A stretch of DNA of 64,000 nt from Martinezella lusitana (GTDB taxonomy: Bacteria > Pseudomonadota > Alphaproteobacteria > Rhizobiales > Rhizobiaceae). The DNA is taken from contig NZ_JACHBG010000029.1 in NCBI RefSeq assembly GCF_014207095.1, forward strand, positions 1 to 64,000, given 5' to 3'. Made by a program: the position numbers and the translations under genes. Shown here piece after piece: positions 7,565-15,847 of the stretch (position 1 is the stretch's first letter; each line of letters begins with the position of its first letter). The notes under the pieces were generated by a model, which was not told the origin of the DNA, did no database searches, and worked only from the letters and a program-made list of their open reading frames with translations.

Positions 7565-9050
7565 TGCTCTCCACCTCGATCGGATAGCTTGGCGGGAAGA
7601 TCTCCGACACAGGCGGATGGTTCCAGCTGCGCTCGGGATATTTGGCGATCAGCCCGTCATATTGCGCTTGCGCCTGGACGCGCGCCTTTTCCATGTCGAA
7701 GCCGGCCAATTGCCGATCCAGCATCGAGACGCGACCATCAACGAAGACAGCGCGCGTCACCTTGCCGGAACCGCCAACGACCAGTGTCGTGATCGGGTCG
7801 ACCGATGGCGCCATGATCGCGTCGTCCAGGCTGAAAACGGCGATGTCCGCACGGGCTCCGGCCGACAGGTGGCCGAGATCCGAGCGACCCAGTGCCTTGG
7901 CCCCGCCGAGCGTTGCTGCGTCGAACAGATCAGCGGAGCGCACCCGGTCCGGCGCATGATCGCTGATACGGCAGGTGATGAGGCCTGTAAGCAGGTTCAT
8001 CAGCATGTCCGGCGGCGTCGTATCGGTGCCCATGGCGATGTTGATGCCGCGCTTGCGGCAGCTGGAGAAGGAATTGAGGATCGAGCCGCTGCGGGCCGAA
8101 ACCAACGGACAATGCACGATGGAAACGCCATTCTCGGCATAGAGCCCAAGATCTTCTTCCGTGGCATTCGTCGCATGCGGCGCAATCATCCGGTCGCTCA
8201 GCAGCTTATGCTTGGCCAGCCAGACAGGAGCGGTCGAACCGTGCAGCATGCGCACGGTGTCGACTTCCATCGCACCCTGCGCCATATGCAGGCGGAACTT
8301 GCAGCCGAGATCGCGCGCGGCAGCATCTGTGCGCTGCAGAAGGGCAAGCGTAGACGTCTCCACCCGATCCGGTGCCAGGAGGCCACGAACGAGATCGCCG
8401 TGGCGGCCATTCTGCCGCTCAATATAGGCGACGGCGTCCTTCAGGCCCTGAAAGCCGCGCTCTTCGTCGAAGACAGGAACCATCTTGCCCGGCGCTTCCA
8501 GAACCATGCCGCCCGAACGATAGGCGGGGCTCAGATAGACACGCAGGCCAAGATCGCCGGCGGCATCGGCAGCAGCATCGAACTCGGCAACGGTCTCGCC
8601 CCATTCACGATAGAACAGCGAGGCGATCGGAGCCGCAGTGGTGATGCCGTTCAGCAGGAGCTGACCGAAGGCAAAACGCTTCTGGAACGCCAGCTCTTCC
8701 TGAGAATACATCTCGTAGGGACCGGCTTCCACATAGCTGCGCGGCCAGACGCGTCCCTTGGCCCAGCCGGGATGGCAGTCGATGCCAAGGATGGTGGTGT
8801 CCAAATCGGAGAGGGCATCGAGGTCGATCAAGCCGGGGCTGATCACGGCATTGCCGAAATCGATGCGACGCGCGACTTCGCCCGGGAAGTTGTGGCCGAC
8901 GAAGAGAATGGCGCCGTTTTCGAACACGACCTGGCCGTTACGGAGCAGCGTATGGCTGCCTTCCTTATGGCCGACGACCCAGCTGGCGGTGATCAGCGTG
9001 CGCCCTTCCGGGCGCTGACCGAGCGAGAGACTTTCCATTGCATGTGCCAT
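7557..9050 (-). CDS. Amidohydrolase-superfamily protein lacking the usual HxH motif
   Basis: A 497-residue protein of the cyclic amidohydrolase (ATZ/TRZ-like) superfamily. The N-terminal sandwich part leads to ISPGLIDLDALSDLD at about residue 90. Most members have the metal-binding HxH after this GLID segment; here the positions hold aspartates. Later ligand candidates remain: FRLHMAQG, MIAPHATN and MGTDTT. Either this subfamily binds metal differently or it has lost hydrolase activity. The gene abuts the cytosine-deaminase-like gene upstream (1-base overlap) and overlaps the ATPase gene downstream, so it is clearly part of the operon. The substrate is unknown; a deaminase or dechlorinase-type hydrolysis of an N-rich compound is the family expectation. 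Confidence 0.8.
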   Translation of the reverse strand: MAHAMESLSLGQRPEGRTLITASWVVGHKEGSHTLLRNGQVVFENGAILFVGHNFPGEVARRIDFGNAVISPGLIDLDALSDLDTTILGIDCHPGWAKGRVWPRSYVEAGPYEMYSQEELAFQKRFAFGQLLLNGITTAAPIASLFYREWGETVAEFDAAADAAGDLGLRVYLSPAYRSGGMVLEAPGKMVPVFDEERGFQGLKDAVAYIERQNGRHGDLVRGLLAPDRVETSTLALLQRTDAAARDLGCKFRLHMAQGAMEVDTVRMLHGSTAPVWLAKHKLLSDRMIAPHATNATEEDLGLYAENGVSIVHCPLVSARSGSILNSFSSCRKRGINIAMGTDTTPPDMLMNLLTGLITCRISDHAPDRVRSADLFDAATLGGAKALGRSDLGHLSAGARADIAVFSLDDAIMAPSVDPITTLVVGGSGKVTRAVFVDGRVSMLDRQLAGFDMEKARVQAQAQYDGLIAKYPERSWNHPPVSEIFPPSYPIEVESNG

Positions 9051-10243
9051 CAGGGCATCTCCACCAATGCTTGACCACCACGCGCGGTCACGCGGCCACC
9101 CTTGACCACGAGCGGACGTGGCGCGATATCGACGACGGCATGAGCCAGCGTTTCACCGGCCAGCAAGGTGAAATCGGCATCGCAGCCAACCTTCAGACCG
9201 TAATTCTCGATCTGCATGACGTCAGCACCACCCTGCGACACGACGTAGAGGACGTGCTCCAGGTCACGGTCAGAGCGCAGTCCGTTCTTCATGCCGATTA
9301 CCTGGGCACGATCGAGCATGTCCGGATGGCCCCAAGGCCCCCAGGTGTCGCGGATGCCGTCACAGCCGCCGCCGACGCGCACGCCGGCTTCCTTAAGGCG
9401 CATGATCGACGGCACGGCCGCCGAAGGTGCGCCGGTGGTGAGGATTGCAATATCCAGCTTTGCGATTTCCTCGATCAGCTTGCCGACGCGCAGATAGTCG
9501 TTCATGCCGAGTGCGAAGGCATGGCTGATCGCCACCTTGCCCTGCATGCCGTTGGCGCGGATACGCTCGAACATCATCTCCATCGTGAAGGCGCCGAGCT
9601 CGCCGGCTTCGTGCAGGTGGATGTCGATCGGAACGCCGTGCTTGGTGGCAAGGTCAAACAGGATGTCGAGCTGGCCCTTGGGATCGCGGTCGATGCCGCA
9701 AGGATCGATGCCGCCCAGGACTTCGCAACCCTGGCGCAGAGCCTCCTCGAGCAGTTCGACAGTCCCGGGCATGACCATCACGCCTGACTGCGGGAAGGCG
9801 ACGATTTCGATATCGATGATGCCCTTGAGCTTCTCGCGGGTTTCCCAAACGCCTTCGACGAGGCGCAAGCCGTGGGTGGGATCGATGTCGACGTGGCTGC
9901 GGATATGCGTGCCGCCATGCGCCGCAAGACCGATAGCATGGCGCATGGACTGGCGATGCGGATCGATGCCGATTTCCAAACGGTGCTCGCGCTCGAAATC
10001 GATCCGCTCGCGCAGGATAGCCGCGCGGTTGTTGACATGCCACGGCATGCCCCAGGTGGTCTTGTCGAGATGGGTATGGGCATCGATCAAGCCGGGTGCG
10101 GCGATCGCATTGCCGCCATCCTCGACCGGCATGCCCGGCTCGGCTTCGAACTTTCCAAAGCCTGCAATCTTTCCGTCGCGGATGAGGATATCGCAGGTCT
10201 CTCCAGCCATTGGCCTGACATTACGGAGCAGAAGATCGTTCAT
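9050..10243 (-). CDS. Cytosine deaminase/AtzC-like amidohydrolase
   Basis: A 397-residue metal-dependent hydrolase close to cytosine deaminase (CodA) and N-isopropylammelide amidohydrolase (AtzC). Metal ligands are visible: HTHLDKT in LIDAHTHLDK (HxH), the IHLHEAGE motif, ISHAFALG and GGCDGIRDTWGPWG, where the D, then D-W-P-G pattern is typical of this clade. It would hydrolytically remove ammonia or an amine from a heterocyclic or amide substrate. It starts 5 bases from the end of the DppC-class permease gene and ends overlapping the next amidohydrolase gene by one base. Its place inside the transporter operon implies that the imported compound or its first product is the substrate. Confidence 0.87.
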   Translation of the reverse strand: MNDLLLRNVRPMAGETCDILIRDGKIAGFGKFEAEPGMPVEDGGNAIAAPGLIDAHTHLDKTTWGMPWHVNNRAAILRERIDFEREHRLEIGIDPHRQSMRHAIGLAAHGGTHIRSHVDIDPTHGLRLVEGVWETREKLKGIIDIEIVAFPQSGVMVMPGTVELLEEALRQGCEVLGGIDPCGIDRDPKGQLDILFDLATKHGVPIDIHLHEAGELGAFTMEMMFERIRANGMQGKVAISHAFALGMNDYLRVGKLIEEIAKLDIAILTTGAPSAAVPSIMRLKEAGVRVGGGCDGIRDTWGPWGHPDMLDRAQVIGMKNGLRSDRDLEHVLYVVSQGGADVMQIENYGLKVGCDADFTLLAGETLAHAVVDIAPRPLVVKGGRVTARGGQALVEMP

Positions 10244-10247
10244 GAAC

Positions 10248-11207
10248 TTACCTCAGTTTGGGATTAAGGGCATCGCGCAGCCAATCGCCGAGCAAATTGA
10301 CGGCCACGACAAGCAGGCAAAGCTGGATGACGGGGAAGAGCACGATCCACCAGGAACCGGCGAACAGGAACTGGTTACCGATGCGGATGAGCGTGCCGAG
10401 CGAAGGCTGGCTCGGCGGCATGCCGATACCAAGGAAGGACAGCGTGGCTTCGGTGAGAATTGCCATGCCGAAATTGAGCGTCGCCGCAACCATGATCGGC
10501 GTCAGCGTATTCGGCAGAATGTGCTTTGCCATGATGCGTCGAGCGGGCACACCGATCAGTCTTGCCGCCTGTACATAATCCTTGCCGGCCTCAACGATCG
10601 CCTGTGCACGCACCGTGCGGGCATATTGCACCCAGCTCGACAGCGCGATGGCGAAGACAAGCACGGCAGACGCGCCGATCTCCCGCAGGCTTTCCGGCAG
10701 CATCTGCCGCACGACCGTGGACACCAGGATCGCAACGAGGATGGTGGGAATGGACAGCATGACGTCGCCAATGCGCATCAGCAGATTGTCGATGAAACCG
10801 CCGAAGAAACCGGCGACCAGACCGGCCATCAGTCCGATCAGCAGCGACAGCACGACAGAGGCGACGCCGATGACGATGGAAATGCGCGTACCGTAAAGGA
10901 CGGCAGACAGCATGTCACGCCCCTGCGTATCGGTGCCGAAGAGATAGGGCATCTCGCCGCCATCGTGCCAGATCGGCGGCAGTTCCGCCTTCCACATATC
11001 CAGCTGCGCGCCGTCATAGGGATTTTGTGGCGCGATCAGCGGCGCCAGCAACGCCGTCAGGATCAATATGGCGAGAATTGTCGCGCCAAAGATCGCCGTC
11101 TTGCTATGGGTGAAGGACCACCAGAGGTCGCCGCTGCGAAGGCGCTTGAACAGCGAGGGACGCGCGGACTTTTCCGGCTTCGACGTTTCGGACAGTTCCA
11201 TGGTCAT
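10248..11207 (-). CDS. Dipeptide/oligopeptide-type ABC transporter permease (DppC class)
   Basis: A 319-residue inner-membrane permease. A cytoplasmic N-terminus of about 35 residues is followed by a first helix (TAIFGATILAILILTALLAPL), an external domain containing LFGTDTQGRDM, which is the DppC/OppC hallmark, and five further helices. The EAA loop for contact with the ATPases lies around DYVQAARLIGVPARRIMAKH. It is 21 bases downstream of the DppB-class gene and immediately precedes the two amidohydrolase genes. Confidence 0.92.
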   Translation of the reverse strand: MTMELSETSKPEKSARPSLFKRLRSGDLWWSFTHSKTAIFGATILAILILTALLAPLIAPQNPYDGAQLDMWKAELPPIWHDGGEMPYLFGTDTQGRDMLSAVLYGTRISIVIGVASVVLSLLIGLMAGLVAGFFGGFIDNLLMRIGDVMLSIPTILVAILVSTVVRQMLPESLREIGASAVLVFAIALSSWVQYARTVRAQAIVEAGKDYVQAARLIGVPARRIMAKHILPNTLTPIMVAATLNFGMAILTEATLSFLGIGMPPSQPSLGTLIRIGNQFLFAGSWWIVLFPVIQLCLLVVAVNLLGDWLRDALNPKLR

Positions 11208-11228
11208 CGAACAGGCTCCTGGTTTCGA

Positions 11229-12197
11229 TCAGCGTGCGGTGCGCAGGCGGGGATCGATCACCGCATAGGCGATGTCCACCAACGTGTTGAGAACGACAAA
11301 GATGAAGGAGATGATGCAAAGATAGGCGGCCATGACAGGAATATCGAGGAAAGTGACTGCCTGAATGAACAGCATGCCCATGCCCGGCCACTGGAACACC
11401 GTCTCGGTGATCAGTGCGAAGGCGATCAGTGCCCCGACGTTCATCGCCGTCATGGTGACGACTGGCATCAGACAGTTGCGTAGCGCATGACGGAAATAGA
11501 TGCGCCAGCGCGGAATGCCGCGGGCGCGGGCAAACTTGATATAGTCGGAGCGCAGCACCTCGAGCATTTCGGCGCGTACCAGACGCATGACCAGCGTGAT
11601 CTGATAGAGTGAAAGTGCAATCGACGGCAGAATGAGCGCTGCGCGGCCGGACGATGTCAGGAACCCGGTCGACCACCAGCCGATCTGCACCACATCGCCG
11701 CGCCCGAAAGCCGGCAACCAGCCCAAGCTGACCGAAAAGCCGAGGATGAGCAGGATGCCGACGACGAAGCTCGGCAGTGAGACACCGACAATAGAGAGAA
11801 ACTGCAGCCCCTCCGTATACCATTTGCCGCGCTTGATCGCGGTCAGCACGCCGAGCGGAATGCCGAACACCAGCGAGATCAGCGTCGCGACGAAGACGAG
11901 CTCCAGGGTCGCAGGAAAACGCTCGCCGATCAGCGGCAGCACCTTCTGGCCATTGCGGTAGGAGACGCCGAAATCGCCCTCCGCCGCATTGACGACGAAC
12001 CGGACATACTGCGTCGGCAGGCTGTCATTGAGACCCAACCGTTCGCGCAGTGCGGCGCGATCCGCCTGAGATGTCTGCTCGCCGACCATGAGTTCGACAG
12101 GATCGCCCGCAAGCCGGAAGATCAGGAATGCCAGCAAGGCAACTGCAAGCATAACCAGGATCGCATTCCCGAGACGCTTGATGATGAAAACCAGCAT
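11229..12197 (-). CDS. Dipeptide/oligopeptide-type ABC transporter permease (DppB class)
   Basis: A 322-residue inner-membrane permease beginning MLVFIIKRLGNAI, the usual DppB/OppB N-terminus, and ending VDIAYAVIDPRLRTAR. The start at 12197 is preceded by AGAGG; the frame extends to 12326 without conserved sequence. The EAA loop is visible in DYIKFARARGIPRWRIYFRH. It is the first gene of the permease-enzyme-ATPase operon. The 347 bases upstream hold a terminator for the binding-protein gene and an ATTGTAGACAAT operator-like site, so this operon has its own promoter. Confidence 0.92.
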   Translation of the reverse strand: MLVFIIKRLGNAILVMLAVALLAFLIFRLAGDPVELMVGEQTSQADRAALRERLGLNDSLPTQYVRFVVNAAEGDFGVSYRNGQKVLPLIGERFPATLELVFVATLISLVFGIPLGVLTAIKRGKWYTEGLQFLSIVGVSLPSFVVGILLILGFSVSLGWLPAFGRGDVVQIGWWSTGFLTSSGRAALILPSIALSLYQITLVMRLVRAEMLEVLRSDYIKFARARGIPRWRIYFRHALRNCLMPVVTMTAMNVGALIAFALITETVFQWPGMGMLFIQAVTFLDIPVMAAYLCIISFIFVVLNTLVDIAYAVIDPRLRTAR

Positions 12198-12422
12198 GAG
12201 GACCTCTAGGCTTCGCTTCGGTCTCCGCCAGGCCTGCTTGAGTGCCTGGCGAAATTCAAACTTGGCAGCAGAGGGGAAATCGGCGGTGATGGGCTGGTTC
12301 GAATGCCTGGCCGTACATTGCCTCAAACCGTCGGTCTCGACGGTCGTCGCAGCACGAGCATCGCTCGCTGCGAACCTCCTCCTTCACTCCCTTTGGCAGC
12401 CATTAACGCAGATAATCCGAAG

Positions 12423-12445
12423 TTGTCAACGTGATTGTAGACAAT
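12423..12445. promoter_or_regulatory. Operator-like site in front of the transporter operon
   Basis: A half-site TTGTCAA at 12423-12429 and the palindrome ATTGTAGACAAT at 12434-12445, offset by 11 bases (one helical turn). The same pair with the same offset lies at 14194-14216. It is in the gap between the binding-protein gene and the DppB-class gene, the expected place for a regulated promoter of the 12197-to-5607 operon. Confidence 0.65.
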
Positions 12446-12486
12446 ATTGGACATTAATGTCGGACAGAAGATCATAAATGGAAAGA

Positions 12487-12510
12487 GCGCCTTGCGATCC
12501 CGCAAGGCGC
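12487..12510 (-). terminator. Terminator after the binding-protein gene
   Basis: Read on the minus strand, a perfect 10-bp stem GCGCCTTGCG / CGCAAGGCGC closes a 4-nt loop and is followed by the U-rich tail TCTTTC. It lies 35 bases past the stop of the binding-protein gene and uncouples that message, at least in part, from the permease operon. Confidence 0.85.
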
Positions 12511-12544
12511 CCTCTCATGTTGCGGTACTAACGCGGCTCAACCG

Positions 12545-14110
12545 TTAGTCAGCCATTTGCGTCAGCCACATGCGCGGCTTGTTGTCGGCACGGAAGTCGA
12601 TGCTCTTGACCTTGTTCAGCACCGCCCAGGCGATCGGCTGCTGATGGAGCGGGATGAGCATAACCTGATCCTTGGCGATCTTCAGTGCCTGGGCCTCGAT
12701 GGCCAGCCGCTTTTCTGCGTCCGGTTCCTGAGCCGCCTGTTGCACCAGCTTGTCGAGATCGGGATTCGACCAGCCGCCGTAGTTGGATACACCCATGGCG
12801 CCCTTGCGCGTGGACAGAACCTGCGACAGCAGCGAGTAGGCATCGAGCGTGGGCTCATTGGCCCAGCTCAGATTGAAGATATCGGCCTTGCCGTTGCTGC
12901 GCTTCGGTGTCTGCACCGCGCGCGGGCCGATATCGATGCTCGGCTGGAAACCGCTGCGCTTCAGCATATTGGCGATGCCCGAGCAGACATCTTCCTCGTT
13001 GATGCTTTCGTCGTTCATGCAGGTGTAGGTGAAGGCGAGATTCTTCTGGCCGGCGTCTTCCAGAAGCTTCTGCGCGGCCTTGGGATCGGCAGGCTTGTAG
13101 GTGTCGAGATCCTTGACGTAGCCAGAGATTTCCGGGGCGATCAGCGAGCCCGATGGACGAGCCAGGCCGCGCATTACCTTCTTATTGATCAGATCGCGGT
13201 CGATGGAGGCTTCGAAAGCCTGGCGTACGCGAAGATCGTTGAATGGATTGGGGCGGCCGTCTTCCAGCTTTTCCTTGCGATTGAAGGCAACGAAGACGGT
13301 GCGCAGTTCGGTGCGCTTCTTCACGGCGATATTGGGTGTGGACTCAAGACGCGGCAAATCCTGGATCGGTGCGGAATCGATGAAGTCGATCTCGCCCGAC
13401 AGAAGGGCCGCGACGCGCGTGGCGGCCGACGCGATTGGCACGAACTCGATACGATCGAGATTGTGTTTCTTATGATCCCACCAGCCGGTATTAGCGACCA
13501 GCACCGTTTTAGCATCGGGCACACGGCTGTCGAGCTTGAACGGCCCGGTGCCGTTGGTGTGCATGGTCGTGTAGCCTTCGACCTTCGATGCGAAATCCGT
13601 CGGCTTCTCGCTGTTGTTGTCCTTCAGCCACTTGGCGTTGAACATGAAAATATTGGTGATGTCGTTGAGAAACAACGAGGTAGGTGCGGAAACTTCGATA
13701 TCGACAGTGTAGTCGTCGACCTTCTGGATGCCGGCATAGAGCGGAATGTTGCCGCGCAGCGGCGAAGCCGGATCCGAGGCGCGCTTGAACGAAGCGACCA
13801 CATCGTCGGCTGTAAAATCGGCGCCATCATGGAATTTCACGCCTTTGCGCAGGCTGAAGCGCCAATGCTTGTTGTCGACAAGTTTCCATTCTGTGGCGAG
13901 CGCGGGCTCGATCTTGAAGTTCGCGTCATAGCGAACCAGACCCTCGTAGATGTGGTTGAGGAAGGCAAGGTTCGACGTGGACGGAACGGAATCCGGATCC
14001 AGCGAATAAATGTCCGCCCGGCTACCCCAGCGCAATGTTGCGGCATCGACCGGCGCGGCCAGTGCGGCCGTTGCCAATGCGGCGATGATGATCTTCTTCA
14101 AACCAAGCAT
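12545..14110 (-). CDS. Dipeptide/oligopeptide-type periplasmic substrate-binding protein (SBP family 5)
   Basis: A 521-residue exported protein with a clear signal peptide (KKIIIAALATAALAAPVDA, cleavage near residue 23). The SBP_bac_5 pattern follows: LRWGSRADIYSLDPDS at the mature N-terminus, EWKLVDNKHWRFSLRKGVKFHDGADFTADDV, and NDLRVRQAFEASIDRD in the second lobe. This class binds peptides but also opines, glycosides, nickel chelates and other amides. It stands first in its own transcript behind the composite operator at 14194-14216, is divergent from an amidohydrolase gene, and is followed by a terminator. It is the receptor for the importer encoded at 5607-12197; the ligand is probably the substrate of the neighbouring amidohydrolases. 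Confidence 0.92.
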   Translation of the reverse strand: MLGLKKIIIAALATAALAAPVDAATLRWGSRADIYSLDPDSVPSTSNLAFLNHIYEGLVRYDANFKIEPALATEWKLVDNKHWRFSLRKGVKFHDGADFTADDVVASFKRASDPASPLRGNIPLYAGIQKVDDYTVDIEVSAPTSLFLNDITNIFMFNAKWLKDNNSEKPTDFASKVEGYTTMHTNGTGPFKLDSRVPDAKTVLVANTGWWDHKKHNLDRIEFVPIASAATRVAALLSGEIDFIDSAPIQDLPRLESTPNIAVKKRTELRTVFVAFNRKEKLEDGRPNPFNDLRVRQAFEASIDRDLINKKVMRGLARPSGSLIAPEISGYVKDLDTYKPADPKAAQKLLEDAGQKNLAFTYTCMNDESINEEDVCSGIANMLKRSGFQPSIDIGPRAVQTPKRSNGKADIFNLSWANEPTLDAYSLLSQVLSTRKGAMGVSNYGGWSNPDLDKLVQQAAQEPDAEKRLAIEAQALKIAKDQVMLIPLHQQPIAWAVLNKVKSIDFRADNKPRMWLTQMAD

Positions 14111-14193
14111 TGTTTCTCCCCTCGGTTATTTGCAGGCGGACCAGTCCGAAGGCTCGCCTCAATTGGCCGAGAGTATTGATGCGCTCCCCACTA

Positions 14194-14216
14194 TTGTCAA
14201 TTAAATTGTTGACAAT
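14194..14216. promoter_or_regulatory. Operator-like site in the divergent promoter region
   Basis: Half-site TTGTCAA at 14194-14200 and palindrome ATTGTTGACAAT at 14205-14216, with the same 11-base offset as the site at 12423-12445. It lies between the divergent binding-protein and amidohydrolase genes and could control both. Confidence 0.65.
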
Positions 14217-14279
14217 TATCGTACGCAAAAATCGGCTCGATCGGCGCCAAGCTGCGCGACTGAAACATGGGAGGAAAAT

Positions 14280-15755
14280 ATGGAAGATCTGCTTCTACTG
14301 CACGGAACGATCGTAACGGTCGACACGGAGCGCCGGATTATCGAGGATGGCGCGCTGGCAATTTCGGGAGGCCGGATCGTCGAGATCGGCACTGCTGCCG
14401 AACTGGCGCCACGTCATGCCGACAAGAAGGTGATCGATTGCCGTGGCAAGATGATCATCCCGGGCCTCATCGACGCACACGGTCACGCAGGCCATACATT
14501 GATCCGCAGCATCGCAGCCGATACCAACGCCCTGTGGATGCGCGTGGTCACGCCGACCTATTATCACTACGTCACCCGCGACTTCTGGTACGCAGACGGC
14601 CTCGTCTCAGGTCTGGAACGGTTGCGCGCCGGCGTGACGACGGCTGCGAGCATCATCACCTCCATGCCCCGCGCCGACGACCCGATCTTCGCCATCAACC
14701 ATGCACGCGCCTATACCGAGCTTGGATTGAGGGAGATCATCTGCGTCGGCCCCTCCGGCCTTCCCTGGCCGCATCCGGTCACTCGCTGGGAAAGCGGCAA
14801 GCCCGAACGGCGAAACATCACCTTCGAAGAGATGATCGAGGGCTCGGAAGCGGTGATCGAGGCAGTGAACGGCAGCGGCGACGGACGTATCAGCGTTTTC
14901 CTAACGCCCTTTACCATCGTGCCGTCCGTGGAGCCATCCAACGCATCGACGCCGGACCAGGCCGTCAACCTGACCGGGGGTGACCGCATGCAGGCGCGCC
15001 GGGTCCGCGAAACGGCACGCAAATGGGGCGTGCGCATCCATTCCGACGCCTTCGCCGGCCAGATCCGCATGGCGTTTCAGGACAAGGAGAACGCGCTTCT
15101 CGGACCGGATATCCATCTGCAGCATTGCTGGGGTATCTCGCATGAGGAGATGGATATTCTGGCCGAGACGGGTACGCATGTTACCCACGCGCCGCCGGGT
15201 CGATCGACACCGGTGCTGGAAATGATGGCAAGAGGCATATCGCTGGCCATCACGACAGACGGCGTTTCTCCGAGCCGCCATTTCGACATGCTGCAAACCG
15301 CCCGGCTATTTCAATCCACGCAGCATATCCTGCATAATCACGACCGGTATCTCTTGCCGCCGGGTAAGGTCTTCGAGATGATTACCATCGATGCCGCAAG
15401 GGTACTCGGCATGGAGCATGAGATCGGCTCATTGGAAGTGGGCAAGAAGGCTGACATCGCCATTATCGACATGCGCAAGCCGCATCTGATGCCGAACTGG
15501 ATGCCGATTCATCGCCTGATCCACCAGGTGCTCGGCAGCGACGTCGACACGGTGATCGTTGACGGCAAGATCCTGATGGAAGGCGGCAAAGTGCTAACCA
15601 CTGACGTGGATGCCGCGCTCGATTTCGGCCAGCGGGAAGCGCTTGCCCTTGCCGATCGCGCCGGCCTGCACGCACACATGCACGATCCCGGCTGGGGCAA
15701 GCTGCAGCGCACATTTACCGAACCGGTGCAGCTGCCGCAGGCTCCGGATTGCTAG
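14280..15755 (+). CDS. Amidohydrolase (TRZ/ATZ family)
   Basis: A 491-residue metal-dependent hydrolase related to guanine/8-oxoguanine deaminases and s-triazine hydrolases. Metal ligands are visible: LIDAHGHAGH (HxH, about residues 64-66), VRIHSDAFAG, IHLQHCWGISHEE and ITTDGVSPSRH. The C-terminal return to the beta sandwich (GSLEVGKKADIAIIDMRKPH) is complete. The ATG is preceded by GGGAGGA. It is divergent from the binding-protein gene, with the shared operator between them, so it probably responds to the same GntR regulator. A deamination or hydrolytic step on the imported nitrogen compound is expected; the exact substrate cannot be read from sequence. Confidence 0.88.
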   Translation: MEDLLLLHGTIVTVDTERRIIEDGALAISGGRIVEIGTAAELAPRHADKKVIDCRGKMIIPGLIDAHGHAGHTLIRSIAADTNALWMRVVTPTYYHYVTRDFWYADGLVSGLERLRAGVTTAASIITSMPRADDPIFAINHARAYTELGLREIICVGPSGLPWPHPVTRWESGKPERRNITFEEMIEGSEAVIEAVNGSGDGRISVFLTPFTIVPSVEPSNASTPDQAVNLTGGDRMQARRVRETARKWGVRIHSDAFAGQIRMAFQDKENALLGPDIHLQHCWGISHEEMDILAETGTHVTHAPPGRSTPVLEMMARGISLAITTDGVSPSRHFDMLQTARLFQSTQHILHNHDRYLLPPGKVFEMITIDAARVLGMEHEIGSLEVGKKADIAIIDMRKPHLMPNWMPIHRLIHQVLGSDVDTVIVDGKILMEGGKVLTTDVDAALDFGQREALALADRAGLHAHMHDPGWGKLQRTFTEPVQLPQAPDC

Positions 15756-15807
15756 GGAGTTCCAGCAAGAGGGGGGCGACGGCACCCTCGGAATTGCTTT
15801 GACAGAT

Positions 15808-15839
15808 CGATCGCTGGGTCTTCCGGACCTCAGCGATCG
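15808..15839. terminator. Hairpin between convergent genes
   Basis: Inverted repeat CGATCGCTGGGTC / GACCTCAGCGATCG, a 13-bp stem with one bulged base around a 5-nt loop. It is located between the convergent amidohydrolase and alpha/beta hydrolase genes. It has no U tract, so termination is only suggested by position and strength. Confidence 0.4.
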
Positions 15840-15847
15840 CCCGCCTT

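Noticed and set aside
9504..11483. Very long plus-strand open frame opposite the permease and deaminase genes
   Set aside because: It mirrors well-supported minus-strand genes; its translation is low-complexity and charged, the usual antisense artefact in GC-rich DNA.
12557..14179. Long plus-strand frame opposite the substrate-binding-protein gene
   Set aside because: Antisense shadow of a clear SBP family 5 gene with signal peptide and terminator.
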